The translations under genes and the position numbers were made by a program. The notes beneath the pieces are model-generated. The model saw nothing but the letters and a program-made list of their open reading frames with translations. It was not told the DNA's origin and ran no database searches. This document shows, in pieces, positions 36,682 through 45,876 of a DNA stretch of 64,000 nucleotides (position 1 is its first letter; the number at the start of each line of letters is the position of its first letter). The stretch covers positions 434,001 through 498,000 of the forward strand of contig NZ_JACYVA010000001.1 of the NCBI RefSeq assembly GCF_014842075.1, read 5' to 3'. The DNA is from Sphingomonas sp. CFBP 13720 (GTDB lineage Bacteria; Pseudomonadota; Alphaproteobacteria; Sphingomonadales; Sphingomonadaceae).

Positions 36682-36688
36682 GGACCCC

Positions 36689-39649
36689 ATGAGCCTGACC
36701 CATATCTCCGTCCGCGGCGCGCGGGAACACAACCTCAAGGGCGTGGATATCGACATCCCGCGCGATACGCTGACGGTCATCACGGGGTTGTCGGGATCGG
36801 GCAAGTCCAGCCTCGCCTTCGACACCATCTATGCCGAGGGGCAGCGGCGGTACGTCGAATCATTGTCCGCTTATGCGCGCCAGTTCCTTGAACTGATGCA
36901 GAAGCCGAATGTCGAGCATATCGAAGGGCTCAGCCCCGCCATCTCGATCGAGCAGAAAACGACGTCCCGCAACCCGCGCTCGACGGTCGCGACCGTGACC
37001 GAGATCTACGACTATATGCGCCTGTTGTGGGCGCGTGTCGGCATTCCCTATTCGCCCGCCACCGGCCTTCCGATCAGTGCGCAGACCGTCAGCCAGATGG
37101 TCGACCGCGTCATGGCGCTGCCCGAAGGTACGCGACTGCTGTTGCTGGCACCCGTCGTGCGCGGTCGCAAGGGCGAGTATCGCAAGGAACTGGCCGAATG
37201 GGAAAAGGCCGGCTTCCAGCGCGTCCGCGTCAATGGCGAGGTCGTTCTGATCGAGGACGCACCCGCGCTCGACAAGAAGTTCAAGCACGATATCGAGGTC
37301 GTGGTCGATCGTCTGGTCGTGAACGCGGACATTGCGACGCGACTGGCGGAAAGCTTCGAAACGGCGCTTAAACTGGCGGACGGCCTCGCCTATGTCGACC
37401 TGATCGACACGACCGTCGCGGATGTTCAGGCGGGCACCACGCCATCCATTCCCAGCGAGATCGAAGGACGCGCGACCGAAGCAGCGCCGCAGACCGGCAA
37501 GCTGAAAGGCGCCGGCATCCCCGAAAACCGTATCGTCTTTTCCGAACGCTTTGCCTGCCCCGTCTCCGGTTTCACCATCGCGGAAATCGAGCCGCGGCTG
37601 TTCAGCTTCAACGCGCCGCAGGGAGCCTGTCCGTCGTGCGACGGCCTTGGCGAGCGGCTGGAGTTCGACGAGGACTTGATCGTCCCCAACCACGAACTGT
37701 CGATCAAGAAGGGTGCGGTCGTCCCGTGGGCGAAATCCAACCCGCCCTCGCCCTATTACATGCAGGTGCTGGGGAGCCTCGCCCGCGCCTACAGCTTCGA
37801 CCTCGACACCGCGTGGAAGGATCTGCCCGACGACATCCAGCGCGTCGTCCTGCACGGCACCGCCGGCAAGCCGGTCACGCTGACCTTCATCGACGGCAAG
37901 AAGTCGTACGACGTGAAGAAGCCGTTCGAAGGCGTGCTGGGCAACCTCAACCGCCGCATGCTGTCGACCGAAAGCGCATGGATGCGCGAGGAACTGTCGA
38001 AATATCAGGCATCGCACCCGTGCGAGACTTGCCACGGCGCACGGCTCAAGCCGGAAGCGCTGGCGGTCAAGATCGCGATGAAGGACATCGCCTATGCCAC
38101 GCATCTGTCGGTGGTCGACGCGCTGGCGTTCTTCACCGACATGCCGGCGCATTTCAATGACCAGCAGCGCGCGATCGCTGCGTCGATCCTGAAGGAGATC
38201 GTCGAACGGCTGGGCTTCCTGAACAATGTCGGTCTCGATTATCTCAATCTGGACCGAACCAGCGGCACGCTGTCGGGTGGCGAAAGCCAGCGCATCCGCC
38301 TCGCCTCGCAGATCGGCAGCGGGCTGTCGGGCGTGCTCTACGTGCTGGACGAACCGTCGATCGGCCTGCACCAGCGCGACAACGACATGCTGCTCAAGAC
38401 GCTGCGCCGGCTGCGCGATCTAGGCAACACCGTACTGGTCGTCGAACATGATGAGGATGCGATCCGCACCGCCGACTATGTGATCGACATGGGGCCGGGC
38501 GCGGGCGTCCATGGCGGCGAGGTCGTGGCGAAGGGCACGCTCAAACAGATATTGAAGGCCAAGGGGTCGGTCACCGCCGATTACCTGAACGGCACCCGCA
38601 GCGTTCCGCTGCCGGCGAAACGCCGCAAGGGCAATGGCAAGAAGCTGACCGTCCACAACGCCACGGCCAACAACCTGACCGGCGTCACCGCGTCGCTTCC
38701 GCTCGGCACCTTTACCTGCATCACCGGCGTGTCGGGATCGGGCAAGTCCAGCTTTACGATCGATACGCTCTATGCCGCCGCCGCGCGCACACTCAACGGC
38801 GCGCGAATTCCGCAGGGAAAGCACGACAAGATCACCGGCCTGCAATATCTCGACAAGGTCATCGATATCGACCAGTCGCCGATCGGCCGCACCCCCCGGT
38901 CCAATCCCGCCACCTATACCGGTGCGTTCACGCAGATCCGCGACTGGTTCGCCGGACTGCCGGAAAGCCAGGCGCGCGGCTACAAGCCCGGCCGGTTCAG
39001 CTTCAACGTCAAGGGCGGCCGGTGTGAGGCGTGCCAGGGCGACGGCGTGCTCAAGATCGAAATGCACTTCCTTCCCGACGTCTATGTCGAATGCGATGTG
39101 TGCCACGGCGCACGCTACAATCGCGAAACGCTGGAGGTGAAGTTCAAGGGCCACAGCATCGCCGATGTGCTGGACCTGACCGTCGAGGACGCGGTCGAGT
39201 TCTTCAAGGCGGTGCCGCCGATCCGCGACAAGATGGCGATGCTGGCGGAAGTCGGGCTCGGCTACGTCAAGGTCGGGCAGCAGGCGACGACCCTGTCGGG
39301 CGGCGAAGCGCAGCGGGTGAAGCTCGCCAAGGAACTCGCGCGAAGAGCGACCGGTAACACGCTGTATATCCTCGACGAACCGACCACCGGTCTGCATTTC
39401 GAGGATGTTCGCAAACTGCTTGAAGTACTCCACCAACTGGTCGAGCAGGGCAACACCGTCGTCGTGATCGAACATAATCTCGACGTCATCAAGACCGCCG
39501 ACTGGATTTTGGACATGGGACCCGAAGGCGGCGTCAAGGGCGGTCGCGTGGTCGCGGAAGGCGTGCCGGAAGTGGTCGCGGAGGTAGAGGGAAGCTTTAC
39601 CGGCCGATATCTGAAACCGTTGCTGACGCAGCGCGTGGCGGCGGAATAA
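36689..39649 (+). CDS. uvrA: Excinuclease ABC subunit A (UvrA)
   Basis: A 986-residue UvrA, the damage-sensing ABC ATPase of nucleotide excision repair. Walker A of the first ATPase is GLSGSGKS (33-40). Zinc modules appear as CPSCDGLG...CETCHGARL and CEACQGDG...CDVCHGARY, with signature motifs LSGGESQRI and LSGGEAQRV and a second Walker [10 protein letters not shown]. The ATG at 36689 is the canonical start ([19 protein letters not shown]). A LexA box lies immediately upstream, as expected for SOS control. Confidence 0.98.
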   Translation: MSLTHISVRGAREHNLKGVDIDIPRDTLTVITGLSGSGKSSLAFDTIYAEGQRRYVESLSAYARQFLELMQKPNVEHIEGLSPAISIEQKTTSRNPRSTVATVTEIYDYMRLLWARVGIPYSPATGLPISAQTVSQMVDRVMALPEGTRLLLLAPVVRGRKGEYRKELAEWEKAGFQRVRVNGEVVLIEDAPALDKKFKHDIEVVVDRLVVNADIATRLAESFETALKLADGLAYVDLIDTTVADVQAGTTPSIPSEIEGRATEAAPQTGKLKGAGIPENRIVFSERFACPVSGFTIAEIEPRLFSFNAPQGACPSCDGLGERLEFDEDLIVPNHELSIKKGAVVPWAKSNPPSPYYMQVLGSLARAYSFDLDTAWKDLPDDIQRVVLHGTAGKPVTLTFIDGKKSYDVKKPFEGVLGNLNRRMLSTESAWMREELSKYQASHPCETCHGARLKPEALAVKIAMKDIAYATHLSVVDALAFFTDMPAHFNDQQRAIAASILKEIVERLGFLNNVGLDYLNLDRTSGTLSGGESQRIRLASQIGSGLSGVLYVLDEPSIGLHQRDNDMLLKTLRRLRDLGNTVLVVEHDEDAIRTADYVIDMGPGAGVHGGEVVAKGTLKQILKAKGSVTADYLNGTRSVPLPAKRRKGNGKKLTVHNATANNLTGVTASLPLGTFTCITGVSGSGKSSFTIDTLYAAAARTLNGARIPQGKHDKITGLQYLDKVIDIDQSPIGRTPRSNPATYTGAFTQIRDWFAGLPESQARGYKPGRFSFNVKGGRCEACQGDGVLKIEMHFLPDVYVECDVCHGARYNRETLEVKFKGHSIADVLDLTVEDAVEFFKAVPPIRDKMAMLAEVGLGYVKVGQQATTLSGGEAQRVKLAKELARRATGNTLYILDEPTTGLHFEDVRKLLEVLHQLVEQGNTVVVIEHNLDVIKTADWILDMGPEGGVKGGRVVAEGVPEVVAEVEGSFTGRYLKPLLTQRVAAE

Positions 39650-39687
39650 GCGATCGGCGGCGGCGCGGGCGGGCGGGATCGGCTGCT

Positions 39688-39708
39688 GGTTGCCGGTTGC
39701 CGGTTGCC
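39688..39708. repeat. Heptamer tandem repeat (GGTTGCC)x3
   Basis: Three perfect head-to-tail GGTTGCC copies in the 273-bp gap between uvrA and the next gene. On the complementary strand the unit is GGCAACC, one base from the GGCAAGC phase of the array at 15223-15250. Confidence 0.9.
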
Positions 39709-39865
39709 GCCGTTGTCCGGGCGGAAGCAGCCGACGGGCACCTGCTTTTGCCGTGCCGATCGGACGAGGCAGGCGATCGAACCCATGGTCCGGTCCCGGC
39801 CCGACGGAATTTCCAACACCCAGGCTGGCCCTTCGTACGGGGCCGCCGGATACGCCTACGTCCAT

Positions 39866-39890
39866 GGAACCTATACGCGCGATCGGCATT
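39866..39890 (+). promoter_or_regulatory. EcfG-like promoter upstream of glycine-zipper gene
   Basis: GGAAC (39866-39870), a 16-nt spacer and CATT (39887-39890), one mismatch from the CGTT of the general-stress consensus. It lies 33 nt before the ATG at 39923. Confidence 0.35.
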
Positions 39891-39922
39891 CGATCTTGAT
39901 CCAGATAAAGGAGAGGATTGCC

Positions 39923-40348
39923 ATGCGCGCACTCACCCTCGGCGTCGTCGCCGCAGCTACGCTCGTTTCGGGTTGTTCCGATTTGGGCATGGGCGGCCGG
40001 CCCGGTTATGCCGATGCCGGCTATAGCCGCTATGACTATGACCGGCCCGACCCAGCCTATAACGGGTACGATGCCGCACGATATTATCGTGACGATCGCC
40101 GCTATCGCGAACGCCGGCTGTCGAACAACGACCGCGTCTATGTCGGCAATGACGGTCGCTATTACTGCCGCCGCAACGACGGAACGACCGGTCTGATCGT
40201 CGGCGGAATCGCAGGCGGCGTGCTCGGCACCGCGCTTCGTCCGGGCGGATCCGGACTGCTCGGGGCGTTGCTGGGCGGCGTCGGCGGTGCGGCGGCAGGT
40301 CAGGCGGTCGATCGCAGCAGCGGCAATCGCAACGTCCGCTGCCGGTAA
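39923..40348 (+). CDS. Glycine-zipper lipoprotein
   Basis: A 141-residue probable outer-membrane lipoprotein. The lipobox LVSGC places the acylated Cys at about 18; a Tyr/Asp/Arg-rich region (about 28-68) follows, then a glycine-zipper 2TM domain (GLIVGGIAGGVLGTAL ... LLGALLGGVGGAAAGQAVD), as in SlyB/RcnB-like envelope stress proteins. ATG at 39923 with a strong AAGGAGAGG site. A hairpin follows. Confidence 0.88.
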   Translation: MRALTLGVVAAATLVSGCSDLGMGGRPGYADAGYSRYDYDRPDPAYNGYDAARYYRDDRRYRERRLSNNDRVYVGNDGRYYCRRNDGTTGLIVGGIAGGVLGTALRPGGSGLLGALLGGVGGAAAGQAVDRSSGNRNVRCR

Positions 40349-40361
40349 CGGACCGAAGACG

Positions 40362-40387
40362 GCGGCGGAGTGCACCAACTCCGCCGC
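40362..40387 (+). terminator. Hairpin after the glycine-zipper gene
   Basis: A perfect 10-bp stem GCGGCGGAGT/ACTCCGCCGC with a six-base loop, 14 nt after the stop. The tail (TGACCTCTGT) is only mildly T-rich. Confidence 0.6.
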
Positions 40388-40422
40388 TGACCTCTGTAAC
40401 CGTTCAGGTCGGCGCGCGGCAC

Positions 40423-40451
40423 TTGCAAAAATCGCGCGACCGGTCCATATG
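40423..40451 (+). promoter_or_regulatory. Housekeeping-type promoter for the cold-shock gene
   Basis: TTGCAA (40423-40428), a 17-nt spacer and CATATG (40446-40451), resembling a sigma-70 promoter. It predicts a leader of about 115 nt before the ATG at 40574, in line with the long leaders of cspA-type genes. Confidence 0.45.
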
Positions 40452-40573
40452 AGGTTCTGCTAAAGTCGCAAATCGACGGTTCCCTGCTTTGCGGCACGTT
40501 CCTTCTTTCCCTGCAGCCCAACGCGACGGGCCTCGGGCGTTTCCGTGGTCCGGATACCAAAGAAGGAAATACC

Positions 40574-40786
40574 ATGGCCATTCTCGGCACCGTCAAGTTC
40601 TTCAACGTCGATAAGGGCTACGGCTTCATCGCTCCCGATAACGGTGGCGGCGACGCATTCGTCCACATTTCGGCAGTCGAACGTGCCGGCATGGTTACGC
40701 TGAACCAGAATCAGCGCGTCGGCTATGAGCTGGAGCAGGACCGTCGCGGCAAGACCAGCGCAGTCAATCTGACCGCTGCCGACTGA
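40574..40786 (+). CDS. cspA: Cold-shock protein (CspA family)
   Basis: A 70-residue single cold-shock domain. RNP1 KGYGFIAP and RNP2 AFVHISAV are intact. It binds single-stranded RNA/DNA and acts as an RNA chaperone. The N-terminus MAILGTVKFFNVDKGYGF is typical; ATG at 40574 with AAGAAGGAAA upstream. A long leader precedes it and a perfect terminator follows at 40793-40834. Confidence 0.95.
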   Translation: MAILGTVKFFNVDKGYGFIAPDNGGGDAFVHISAVERAGMVTLNQNQRVGYELEQDRRGKTSAVNLTAAD

Positions 40787-40792
40787 TGATCC

Positions 40793-40834
40793 GGCGCGGG
40801 TGGCGGATCGTCCGCCACCCGCGCCAGTCTTTTT
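40793..40834 (+). terminator. Strong terminator after cspA
   Basis: A perfect 15-bp stem GGCGCGGGTGGCGGA (40793-40807) / TCCGCCACCCGCGCC (40811-40825) with loop TCG, followed by AGTCTTTTT. This is the best intrinsic terminator in the window. Its T-run directly abuts the GAAAGGGG ribosome-binding site of the next small ORF. Confidence 0.9.
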
Positions 40835-40848
40835 GAAAGGGGCACTGC

Positions 40849-41058
40849 ATGGCCGATAATCCCGAAGCCTATCGCAGCCGCGCCGCCGTAGAGCGCGCCA
40901 ATGCCGACGCCGCGACGCTGGACAATGTCCGCGATCGTTGCCGTCGTGCCGAACAGGCATGGACCGCCATGGCCGATCGTGCAGAGCGCACGACCGAGCA
41001 GCGCCTGATCCGCGAAGCCGCCACTGCACGCCGTGTGGACGTGACGCTCGCCGATTGA
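40849..41058 (+). CDS. Small hydrophilic helical protein
   Basis: A 69-residue, Ala/Arg/Glu-rich protein (MADNPEAYRSRAAVERANAD...) predicted to be helical. The evenly spaced Ala and charged residues (AERTTEQRLIREAATARR) suggest a coiled coil. No known domain. ATG at 40849 with GAAAGGGG upstream, 14 nt after the T-run of the cspA terminator, so it depends on read-through or an undetected internal promoter. Confidence 0.7.
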   Translation: MADNPEAYRSRAAVERANADAATLDNVRDRCRRAEQAWTAMADRAERTTEQRLIREAATARRVDVTLAD

Positions 41059-41080
41059 ACCACGAACGATCCCGGTCGTT
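41056..41080 (+). promoter_or_regulatory. EcfG-like promoter upstream of the 118-residue ORF
   Basis: TGAAC (41056-41060), a 16-nt spacer and CGTT (41077-41080), one mismatch from the general-stress consensus GGAAC-N16/17-CGTT. It lies 25 nt before the ATG at 41106 and overlaps the previous stop codon. Confidence 0.45.
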
Positions 41081-41105
41081 GGTATGAACAACGAAAGGGA
41101 AGTCC

Positions 41106-41462
41106 ATGGCAAAACACAAGAAATTCAAACAGAAGCCGCCGGTGCGCCGTGATGTCGGAGTTTCGACCATCCGCACGGTGGCTATCGCCGCGACCGGTGT
41201 CGTAATTGGTCTGGCGGGGATTTTACTCGCCCGTCGCAACCGTACTGCCACCAGTGACACGGGACATCCAGCGCCGGATCTGGCGCTCGATCGGCCGCAT
41301 CCCGGCTCGAACGATCGGGCGCCGGACGCATTCCGACCCGATCCTACCGCCGCAGTTCCGGCGTCGGAACGTGACGCACTCCGGCCTGCGACCGGGCCTG
41401 CGCCTTCGATGGTGGAACCGCGCGGCAGCATGGCATCACAAACCGCCGGCAACAGTGGCTGA
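41106..41462 (+). CDS. Small single-pass membrane protein
   Basis: A 118-residue protein. A basic N-terminus (MAKHKKFKQKPPVRRDVG) precedes one membrane helix (about 22-42, TIRTVAIAATGVVIGLAGIL), then RR and a Pro/Asp/Ala-rich tail (about 50-118), so the tail is likely outside the cytoplasm or in the periplasm. No known domain. ATG at 41106 with GAAAGGGAAG. It converges with a 50-residue ORF, 4 nt between the stops. Confidence 0.7.
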   Translation: MAKHKKFKQKPPVRRDVGVSTIRTVAIAATGVVIGLAGILLARRNRTATSDTGHPAPDLALDRPHPGSNDRAPDAFRPDPTAAVPASERDALRPATGPAPSMVEPRGSMASQTAGNSG

Positions 41463-41466
41463 ACCG

Positions 41467-41619
41467 TCAGTCGTCTGACGGCTCGGCTTTCCCGACATCG
41501 TTCGTCGGATCGAAATCGCGTGCTGGATGTACCTTATCGGCCGGGCGATCCAGCGTATCGCTCGGCTGTTTGGCGTCGCCCTTGTTCTGATGTTCGGTCG
41601 AAAGATTACCGTCGGCCAT
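41467..41619 (-). CDS. Small acidic 50-residue protein
   Basis: A 50-residue hydrophilic ORF (MADGNLSTEHQNKGDAKQPS...). ATG at 41619 with GGAGGAGAAC upstream, an excellent ribosome-binding site. The composition (Asp/Lys/Asn/Pro) looks intrinsically disordered, as in small stress-related proteins. It converges with the single-pass membrane protein and starts 48 nt after the end of a TonB receptor gene, possibly as its 3' operon partner. Below the size of many gene callers. Confidence 0.6.
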   Translation of the reverse strand: MADGNLSTEHQNKGDAKQPSDTLDRPADKVHPARDFDPTNDVGKAEPSDD

Positions 41620-41666
41620 GATCGTTCTCCTCCACCGATCAACCACCGGACCGGGCCTTCGTTGCA

Positions 41667-43697
41667 TCAACCCCCGAACCGCGCCGCGATCCAGATCGTG
41701 CGTGGAACCGCGCGCTCGACGACACCGTCCGCGCCGATAGCGGCTTCGACCCGGACATCGGTGAGATTTTCGGCGCGTGCCTCGATCCGCAGCCCGGGCG
41801 TCACTGGCAGCGTTATCACCCCGTCGAACGTCAACGCATCGTCCAGCGAACGCGTATTGCCGTCATCCTCGAACTGCCGCCCGATATAGCGTGCGGTCGC
41901 CGACACCCCTGCCCGTTCACGCCGCCAACCGATCGTCGCGGCGGCGCTGTGTGCTGGCGTCTGCGCAGGGCGCAACCCGTCCAGCGTCGGATCGCGGACG
42001 ACCGCGTCGGTATAGGCATAGGATAAGCGCGCTTCGACCGGACCCGACTGCGCCTGCGCGTCCAGTTCGACGCCGCGCACCCGAATACGGTCCAGATTGG
42101 CCCGCCGCCGGAACACGCCGGCAGCCGATACAAAGCCGACGCCGGGGAACGTCCCCGGCCCGTTGGCGACCGTGACGTTGGCGATACCGTCGTGCAGGTC
42201 GTTGACGAACGCCGTCGCGGCCATCCGAACCTGACGCGCCGGGCGTAGCCCCAGTCCGACTTCACCACCCCACATCGTCTCGGGACGAAGTGCGGCGTTT
42301 GCGGCGGTGGCGTCAGCTCCCACACGAAACGGTCGATATAGTTCGTTCAATGTCGGCAGCCGCCAGCCGCGATAGCCTGCCGATCGCAGCGTAATCGCGC
42401 CTTTGGTCCACGCTACCCCTGCCCGGCCGGTCGGCTGCCACCCCGACCGGTCGGCAAAGCTGCTGTCGGTCAGCACCCCGCCCACCAGCGGCGTTTCGAG
42501 CAACCGGCCATTGGCCACGCTCCATCGATCGATCCGCCCACCGAGGCTGAAGGTCAGCGACTCCCGTCCGGCGCTCAGGTCGACGAACGCCCCGGCGGTA
42601 ACGTTCCGTCCGCCCGCCGCCCGGCGACGGGTCGGGTTTCCCGCGACATAGCTGTAAAGTTCCTGCGTCTGCCCTTCGACCACGCGCAGATCGCCGCCGG
42701 CCCGCACGGCCACCGCACCGAACGTCGGCGCGATCTCCGCGCGCCCGCCCCATCCGGTGGCGGGAACATTATATTGATCGAGGGTCATCGTCGTGCTCGC
42801 CCGTCCGGCTCCTACGCTTGCGAAACGGCTGGCGAACGCGCGCGTCTGGAGATAGCCGAGCAGCGACCAGCCGACGGCGCCGCGCCCGACCAGACGCAGG
42901 CTGGCATCGGCCCCTTCGCTACTGTTCTCGGTAAAATCCAGTCCGCGGTCGCGACGGTCGGTGAAGGCGGAAACATTCGCCTGTAATTCGGTCGCATTGT
43001 CGAGCGACAGCACCGCGCGTACCGCGCCGCTCGCCTGTTCGAACGGCGCGGGCCGGTCCGCCGCACCGCGATCCCCCGCCACCACCGGCACGAACCCGTC
43101 ACCACGCACATAGGCACCCGAAACGGTCGCGAAGCCGCCGTCGCGGACCAGCGACGCCGCGGCCCGGCCATCGATCGATCCGCGGCTGCCTGCCGCCACG
43201 CTGCCCGACAGAGGCGCGAGTTCCCCGGGCGTCATGCTTTCCAGTTCGATCGTGCCCGCCAGCGCGCCGGGGCCGGCGATACCGCTACCCCCGCCACGGG
43301 TCACGCGGATGCGACCCAGACGATCGGTTGCATAGGCCGGAAACGCAACCCAGCCGCCGAACGGGTCCGCCTGCGGAACGCCGTCGAGCAACAGCAATGC
43401 GCGACTGGACGCGTTTCCGCCAAGACCGCGCAGGGTGATCCCCTGACTGGTCGGGTTGGCGGTGCGCGAGTCCGATCGGCGGAACTGCTGCAGGCCCGCG
43501 ACGTCACGCAGAACGTCCTCCAGCCGCCCGCTCGCGGCGTCGAGGATACGTGCGCGGTCGAGGGTGACGATATCGTACACGCGGTCGCCTGGAGCATCAT
43601 CCAGCCCGCGTCCGGTGACGACGATCTCCGGTTCGTCGACGCTCTGCGCCATCGCCGACGTCGGAAGAACCGCCAGCAAGCCCATGATTTTCTTCAA
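41667..43697 (-). CDS. TonB-dependent receptor, BtuB-like size
   Basis: A 676-residue outer-membrane receptor. The signal peptide (about MKKIMGLLAVLPTSAMAQ) is followed by a TonB box (EIVVTGR), a plug (about 30-140, SQGITLRGLGGNASSRALLLLDGVPQADPFGG and [25 protein letters not shown]) and a barrel ending IWIAARFGG. The size and plug resemble vitamin-B12 or haem receptors more than siderophore receptors, but the ligand is uncertain. TTG at 43697 with GGAG six nt upstream is taken as the start; ATG at 43685 is the alternative. It follows sufA after 23 nt. Confidence 0.9.
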   Translation of the reverse strand: MKKIMGLLAVLPTSAMAQSVDEPEIVVTGRGLDDAPGDRVYDIVTLDRARILDAASGRLEDVLRDVAGLQQFRRSDSRTANPTSQGITLRGLGGNASSRALLLLDGVPQADPFGGWVAFPAYATDRLGRIRVTRGGGSGIAGPGALAGTIELESMTPGELAPLSGSVAAGSRGSIDGRAAASLVRDGGFATVSGAYVRGDGFVPVVAGDRGAADRPAPFEQASGAVRAVLSLDNATELQANVSAFTDRRDRGLDFTENSSEGADASLRLVGRGAVGWSLLGYLQTRAFASRFASVGAGRASTTMTLDQYNVPATGWGGRAEIAPTFGAVAVRAGGDLRVVEGQTQELYSYVAGNPTRRRAAGGRNVTAGAFVDLSAGRESLTFSLGGRIDRWSVANGRLLETPLVGGVLTDSSFADRSGWQPTGRAGVAWTKGAITLRSAGYRGWRLPTLNELYRPFRVGADATAANAALRPETMWGGEVGLGLRPARQVRMAATAFVNDLHDGIANVTVANGPGTFPGVGFVSAAGVFRRRANLDRIRVRGVELDAQAQSGPVEARLSYAYTDAVVRDPTLDGLRPAQTPAHSAAATIGWRRERAGVSATARYIGRQFEDDGNTRSLDDALTFDGVITLPVTPGLRIEARAENLTDVRVEAAIGADGVVERAVPRTIWIAARFGG

Positions 43698-43720
43698 CAA
43701 ATACTCCGAACGGCCGATGG

Positions 43721-44068
43721 TCAGACCGTGAAGCTTTCCCCGCACCCGCATGCGCCCTTGGCATTGGGGTTGGCGAAGACGAACCCCGCAGTGAAGTCGT
43801 CCTCCACCCAGTCCATCGTCGAACCGATTAGATACAGGATCGATCCGCCATCGACGAAGAAGGTGCCGCCGGGGGTCTCGATCCGTTCGTCCATCGGATC
43901 GGCGACCGTCACATAGTCGACCGAATACGCCAGGCCGGAACAGCCGCGACGCGGCGTCGACAGCTTGACGCCGATGGCATCCGCCGGCGCGCGTGCCATC
44001 AGGTCGGCGATGCGACGATGTGCGCCGGATGTCAGGTTGATCGCCGCCGGGCGAACGCGCGTGGCCAT
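43721..44068 (-). CDS. sufA: SufA/ErpA-type Fe-S carrier
   Basis: A 115-residue A-type carrier (HesB/IscA/SufA family) that passes [2Fe-2S] or [4Fe-4S] clusters to target proteins. The three conserved cysteines are present: RRGCSGL (near residue 41) and the C-terminal ACGCGESF. It is the last gene of the SUF operon and its ATG overlaps the sufT stop (TAATG). The ATG at 44068 was chosen over a longer frame that enters sufT. Confidence 0.93.
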   Translation of the reverse strand: MATRVRPAAINLTSGAHRRIADLMARAPADAIGVKLSTPRRGCSGLAYSVDYVTVADPMDERIETPGGTFFVDGGSILYLIGSTMDWVEDDFTAGFVFANPNAKGACGCGESFTV

Positions 44069-44529
44069 TACAGCATCCCCAGTTCGAGCTTGGCTTCGTC
44101 CGACATTTTCTGCGGATCCCACGGCGGGTCCCAGACGAGATTGACGTCGGCGGTCGACACGCCGGCGACCGCGCCGACGCGCAGTTCGACTTCGGCCGGC
44201 ATCGATTCCGCCACCGGGCAATTGGGCGTCGTCAGCGTCATCGACACGACGACATGGCCGTTGTCCGCCACCTCGACGCCGTAGATCAGCCCGAGGTCAT
44301 AGATATTGACCGGGATTTCCGGGTCATAGATTTCCTTGAGCGACGCGACGACCGCTTCGTAGATATCGCCGCCGGGTTCGCCCGACCCGACCGGTTCGGG
44401 CTTCTGCGCAAGAAAACCGTCGAGATAGTCGCGACGACGCGGTTCGGGCGTCACGTCCTCGACCCGTGCCTTGGGTGGCGGGGCGACCGCGTCGACTTCC
44501 TCGACGCTGAAACTGCGTTCGTCGTTCAT
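44068..44529 (-). CDS. sufT: SUF-associated DUF59/MIP18 protein (SufT)
   Basis: A 153-residue SufT-like protein. An N-terminal charged extension (about 1-50) precedes the DUF59 domain with YDPEIPVNIYDLGLIYGV and TLTTPNCPVAESMPAEVE, whose Cys is conserved. Such proteins help mature Fe-S enzymes. The start overlaps the sufS stop by 4 nt (ATGA), and the stop overlaps the sufA start by 1 nt. Confidence 0.92.
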   Translation of the reverse strand: MNDERSFSVEEVDAVAPPPKARVEDVTPEPRRRDYLDGFLAQKPEPVGSGEPGGDIYEAVVASLKEIYDPEIPVNIYDLGLIYGVEVADNGHVVVSMTLTTPNCPVAESMPAEVELRVGAVAGVSTADVNLVWDPPWDPQKMSDEAKLELGML

Positions 44530-45740
44530 CCGAAAATCCTGCTCACTCGTTCCAGTCCGCGTACCAGCGCATCGACGTCGCCCGCTCCGTTATACACGCC
44601 AAAGCTGGCCCGGGCGGTCGCGGGGACACCCAGCACGTCCATCAACGGTTGCGCGCAGTGATGGCCGGCACGGATCGCCACGCGTTCCTCGTCCAAGATG
44701 GTGCCGACATCGTGCGGATGCACCCCCTCCACCTCGAAACTGACGATTCCGGCGCTGTCGTCCGGTCCCAGCAGACGGACCGAATTGATCCGGCCAAGCG
44801 CCTCGCGCGTCATGCGTACCAACGCGGTTTCGTGGGCATGGATCGCCCCCAGCCCGATCGTCTCGACATAGTCGATCGCGGCATGCAGGCCCAGCGCGCC
44901 GACGATATGCGGTGTCCCCGCCTCGAACCGTGCAGGCGGTGGGGCATAGGTGGTGCGGGCGAAGGTGACGCGATCGATCATCGCGCCGCCACCCTGCACC
45001 GGGTCCATCGCGTCGAGCAGCTCGGCGCGGCCCCACAGCACGCCGATGCCGGTCGGGCCGTACAGCTTGTGCGCGGAAAAGACGTAGAAATCACAGTCGA
45101 GTGCCGCGACGTCGACTGCGATCCGCGGCACCGCCTGACATCCGTCGAGCAGCAGCTTTGCCCCGACCGAATGCGCGATATCTGCGGCGCGGCGCCCGTC
45201 GAGGACCGATCCGAGCACGTTCGACACCTGTGCCAGTGCGACCAGCCGGTGTTCGGGACGGATCATCGCCGCCATGGCATCCAGATCGATCCGGCCATCG
45301 GCAGTCAGCGGCACCACGTCGATCGCCGCTCCGACCCGTTCGGCGACCAGTTGCCACGGCACGATATTGGAATGATGTTCGAGCATCGACAGCAGGATAC
45401 GGTCCCCCGCCTTCAGATGCCGTGCCGCCCAACCCTGTGCGACTAGGTTGATCCCCTCCGTCGCGCCACGCACGAAAACACATTCCTCCGGCGCGGCGGC
45501 ACCGATGAAGCCCGCAACCCGGCGGCGTGCCGCTTCATAGGCGAGCGTCATGTCGGCGGATCGCTGGTACACGCCGCGATGGACCGTCGCATAGCTGGTG
45601 TCGTAGCCGCGCGTGATCGCGTCGATCACCACCTGCGGCTTCTGCGCGGTCGCAGCCGTATCCAGATACGCCCAGCCCGAGGGGATCGCGGGAAAATCGG
45701 CAACGTAATCGAGCGGGCGGGTGTCGGCGAGAAGGGTCAT
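44526..45740 (-). CDS. sufS: Cysteine desulfurase SufS
   Basis: A 404-residue group II cysteine desulfurase that supplies sulfur as a persulfide for Fe-S assembly. The PLP lysine lies in SAHKLYGPTGIG and the active-site Cys in RAGHHCAQPLM. ATG at 45740. A 136-nt gap separates it from sufD, the largest break in the operon, so an internal promoter is possible. No separate sufE was seen in the window. Confidence 0.96.
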   Translation of the reverse strand: MTLLADTRPLDYVADFPAIPSGWAYLDTAATAQKPQVVIDAITRGYDTSYATVHRGVYQRSADMTLAYEAARRRVAGFIGAAAPEECVFVRGATEGINLVAQGWAARHLKAGDRILLSMLEHHSNIVPWQLVAERVGAAIDVVPLTADGRIDLDAMAAMIRPEHRLVALAQVSNVLGSVLDGRRAADIAHSVGAKLLLDGCQAVPRIAVDVAALDCDFYVFSAHKLYGPTGIGVLWGRAELLDAMDPVQGGGAMIDRVTFARTTYAPPPARFEAGTPHIVGALGLHAAIDYVETIGLGAIHAHETALVRMTREALGRINSVRLLGPDDSAGIVSFEVEGVHPHDVGTILDEERVAIRAGHHCAQPLMDVLGVPATARASFGVYNGAGDVDALVRGLERVSRIFG

Positions 45741-45876
45741 GCGGCCGCGCTCCTACAGGTAAACTCAACGCGATCGGTGCTGCGATCGTCGAAACGGGTA
45801 CGGCATCCGCCGACGATCGCAGCCGGGCGATCGCCCGCCCCCGGCACGCATCGCGCGACAAAGGCGGGCGGACGGA

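Noticed and set aside
38420..40378. A 652-residue open frame on the - strand opposite uvrA
   Set aside because: It is antisense to uvrA and continues across the glycine-zipper gene; no ribosome-binding site or domain is visible.
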